Shown piece by piece: positions 41,704-43,093 of a stretch of 43,093 bases of DNA. The notes under the pieces are model-generated. The model ran no database searches, was not told the origin of the DNA, and saw only the letters and a program-made list of their open reading frames with translations. Origin of the DNA: CAZJLP01 sp964546955 (GTDB taxonomy: Bacteria; Verrucomicrobiota; Verrucomicrobiia; Opitutales; Opitutaceae). Where the stretch lies: positions 1 through 43,093 of the forward strand of contig CAZJLP010000044.1 in NCBI GenBank assembly GCA_964546955.1, given 5' to 3'. Within the stretch, counting starts at the first letter, position 1; the number at the start of each line of letters is the position of its first letter. A program made the position numbers and the translations under genes.

Positions 41704-42746
41704 GAACGATAGAATTCCTTCGTTGCCGCCAGCTTCGCTTTCACCGCGCCGCCGAGGAGCAGTTCCCGAGCCCGAACCGCTCCTTCGCGCACCGACCCGA
41801 CGCGGCCAAGAATCCAAAGTGCCGCCGCGGTATTGAAGACGATGGTGTCGACTAGGCCTGGCGGGGCGCGCCCCGCCAGGATGGCTTCCACGATCGCGAG
41901 GTTCGCCGAAACATCCCCGCCGAGAAGGTCCTCGAACGGACGGGAGACGAATCCGTGATCCTCACCGCGCCATTCGCCATCGATCGACCGCAGCCGGCCG
42001 AAACCTCGCACGCGATTCGCCGTCGTCGTAGTGAGTTCATCGATACCGTGATCGGGGCCCAGCCGGCCATGCGCGGCCAGACCGGCCTCCGCGCCCAATT
42101 CTTCCAGGGCATCGGCCAGGCGCGGCACCCAGGCTTCCGAAAACACGCCGAGGAGCACATGGGCCGGGCGGCCCGGATTGATCAAGGGCCCGAGAATATT
42201 GAAAATGCTGCGCTGCCCCTTGGCCGCGAGGGCTTTTCGAACCGGAGCGATATGCTTGAAGGCCGGGTGGTAGCCCGGCGCAAAGAAGAAAACGAAGCCC
42301 AATTCGTCCAGCGCGGCCCGCAATTTGTCGGCCGGCGCCTCGAGATTCACACCCAAGGCTGCAAAGAGATCCGCACTGCCGCACTTCGATGTGATGCCGC
42401 GATTGCCGTGTTTCATGACCGTGGCCCCGGCCGCGGCCAGGGTCACGACGACAAGTGTCGAAATATTGAACCCACCCGCATGGTCGCCGCCGGTGCCCAC
42501 GATATCGATGGCTTTCGCGGACCACTTCGAAACCCCGGGATCGACCGCGCGCGCCCTGAACTCCCGGGCGAAGGAGGCCACTTCGGCGGCGGTTTCGCCC
42601 TTGACCGCGAGGGTCGACAGAAAGCCCGCTTTAATGTCCTCGGGGATTTCGGGAGCGGCGAGTTCGTGCGCCGCGATCGCGACCTCTGCCGGGGTCAGAT
42701 CGCGCCGACTTTCCATCTGTTGGGTAAACGCCGCCAGCTGTGACAT
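41700..42746 (-). CDS. trpD: Anthranilate phosphoribosyltransferase
   Basis: The enzyme joins anthranilate and PRPP in tryptophan synthesis. The 348-residue protein has an N-terminal helical domain (RRDLTPAEVAIAAHELA), the PRPP-binding DIVGTGGDHAGGFNISTLV, KHGNRGITSKCGSADLFAALG and NILGPLINPGRP, all characteristic of TrpD. It is the first gene of a unit with glmM and overlaps it by four bases. No other trp gene is in the window. ATG 42746 fits the family start, and the long open frame upstream overlaps the divergent uppP promoter region. Confidence 0.96.
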   Translation of the reverse strand: MSQLAAFTQQMESRRDLTPAEVAIAAHELAAPEIPEDIKAGFLSTLAVKGETAAEVASFAREFRARAVDPGVSKWSAKAIDIVGTGGDHAGGFNISTLVVVTLAAAGATVMKHGNRGITSKCGSADLFAALGVNLEAPADKLRAALDELGFVFFFAPGYHPAFKHIAPVRKALAAKGQRSIFNILGPLINPGRPAHVLLGVFSEAWVPRLADALEELGAEAGLAAHGRLGPDHGIDELTTTTANRVRGFGRLRSIDGEWRGEDHGFVSRPFEDLLGGDVSANLAIVEAILAGRAPPGLVDTIVFNTAAALWILGRVGSVREGAVRARELLLGGAVKAKLAATKEFYRS

Positions 42747-42825
42747 CTCTGACACCAAGCGGAAAACCCGCCCGCAAGAAAAGCATAAACTGGACAGCCA
42801 CGGAACCTTCTGGGAAGCAACTCGC

Positions 42826-43093
42826 GTGCGCCGTCTCCCCTTCCCCCTTCTCACGCTTCTCGCGATCCTGACTGCATCCCAGGCGCACGGCCAGGCTCCC
42901 GCTCCGTCCGACCCAGCACCCATTGCTCCCCTGCCGCCCAGTCCAGTCGGTCCCGCCACCTCCGACCAGTCCCTGCCGGTCAAGGCCGTCCCGCCTGACT
43001 CCGCGCCCGCGGCAGAATTGAGCGTAAGGGACGCAGTCGTGCTCGGCTTGGTCGAAGGCATCACGGAATTCCTTCCGATTTCCTCGACCGGCC
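42826..43093 (+). CDS. uppP: Undecaprenyl-diphosphatase, N-terminal part, with secreted-type extension
   Basis: The last residues before the window end, AVVLGLVEGITEFLPISSTG, are the active-site signature of UppP/BacA, which recycles the lipid carrier for peptidoglycan and exopolysaccharide. Before it lie about 65 extra residues: a signal-peptide-like RRLPFPLLTLLAILTASQAHG followed by a Pro/Ala/Ser-rich linker. Standard UppP begins only a few residues before this signature. The start GTG 42826 is chosen because it opens the signal peptide; the frame is open further upstream without an ATG. It is divergent from trpD, with 79 bases between the starts. The C-terminus is outside the window. Confidence 0.85.
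   Translation, partial: MRRLPFPLLTLLAILTASQAHGQAPAPSDPAPIAPLPPSPVGPATSDQSLPVKAVPPDSAPAAELSVRDAVVLGLVEGITEFLPISSTG

Overview
The window is about 43 kb of GC-rich bacterial chromosome, carrying two 10-N scaffold gaps (32627-32636 and 37286-37295). It most resembles a free-living, polysaccharide-degrading member of the Verrucomicrobiota, perhaps Opitutales-like. The grounds are the gene mix: secreted PL6/PL7-like lyases, GH29 and GH95 fucosidases, a secreted Ig-like protein with an RAVGPTL-type domain, a LEA14-like lipoprotein, DUF502 and DUF1015 proteins, and zinc-free L31/L36 paralogues. Most starts also lack a clear Shine-Dalgarno sequence. This assignment is an inference from gene content. 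No rRNA, tRNA, CRISPR array, insertion sequence, integrase or phage gene was seen.

Layout. (1) 1-2770 is the edge of an exopolysaccharide locus: a truncated GT4 glycosyltransferase divergent from a polyprenyl-phosphate sugar-1-phosphate transferase that ends in a strong terminator. (2) 2913-5768 is a pyrR-pyrB-pyrC pyrimidine operon. (3) 5776-10273 holds a LEA14-like lipoprotein and then three secreted carbohydrate enzymes in a row: PL7-like, PL6 and GH29. (4) 10428-13840 has a single-domain response regulator, malQ and a phosphoribosyltransferase-like protein with a degenerate PRPP loop. (5) 13996-17200 is a housekeeping run (pyrH, frr, proB, ybeY) in which frr is bracketed by two unrelated purine-rich inverted repeats. 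(6) 17243-22201 holds a secreted Ig-like protein, DUF502, a short RecO-like protein and a PD-(D/E)XK nuclease fused to an XPD/DinG-type iron-sulfur helicase. (7) 22437-24923 is a secreted GH95 fucosidase on the minus strand, followed by a 632-base gene-poor divergent region.

(8) 25556-33409 is the most distinctive block: a glycosyltransferase overlapping UDP-galactopyranose mutase (glf), then a GH2-like and two GH1-like proteins, all on one strand, tightly spaced and without signal peptides. It looks like a cytoplasmic pathway around galactofuranose or a related glycan. (9) 33709-36994 on the minus strand carries a Na+/H+ antiporter, a DUF1015 protein and an rpmJ-rpmE pair of zinc-independent ribosomal proteins. 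(10) 37129-39738 has a fused two-domain ABC permease without visible partners and an EamA transporter. (11) 39771-43093 has a thioredoxin-like lipoprotein, then trpD overlapping glmM by ATGA, and divergently the start of uppP with an unusual secreted-type N-terminal extension.

Themes. Nucleotide and cell-wall precursor genes (pyrRBC, pyrH, glmM, uppP) alternate with carbohydrate catabolism (lyases, fucosidases, malQ) and surface-glycan synthesis (GT4, sugar transferase, GT-glf-GH cluster). A dispersed intergenic repeat of about 28 bases occurs up to four times, twice as an inverted pair.
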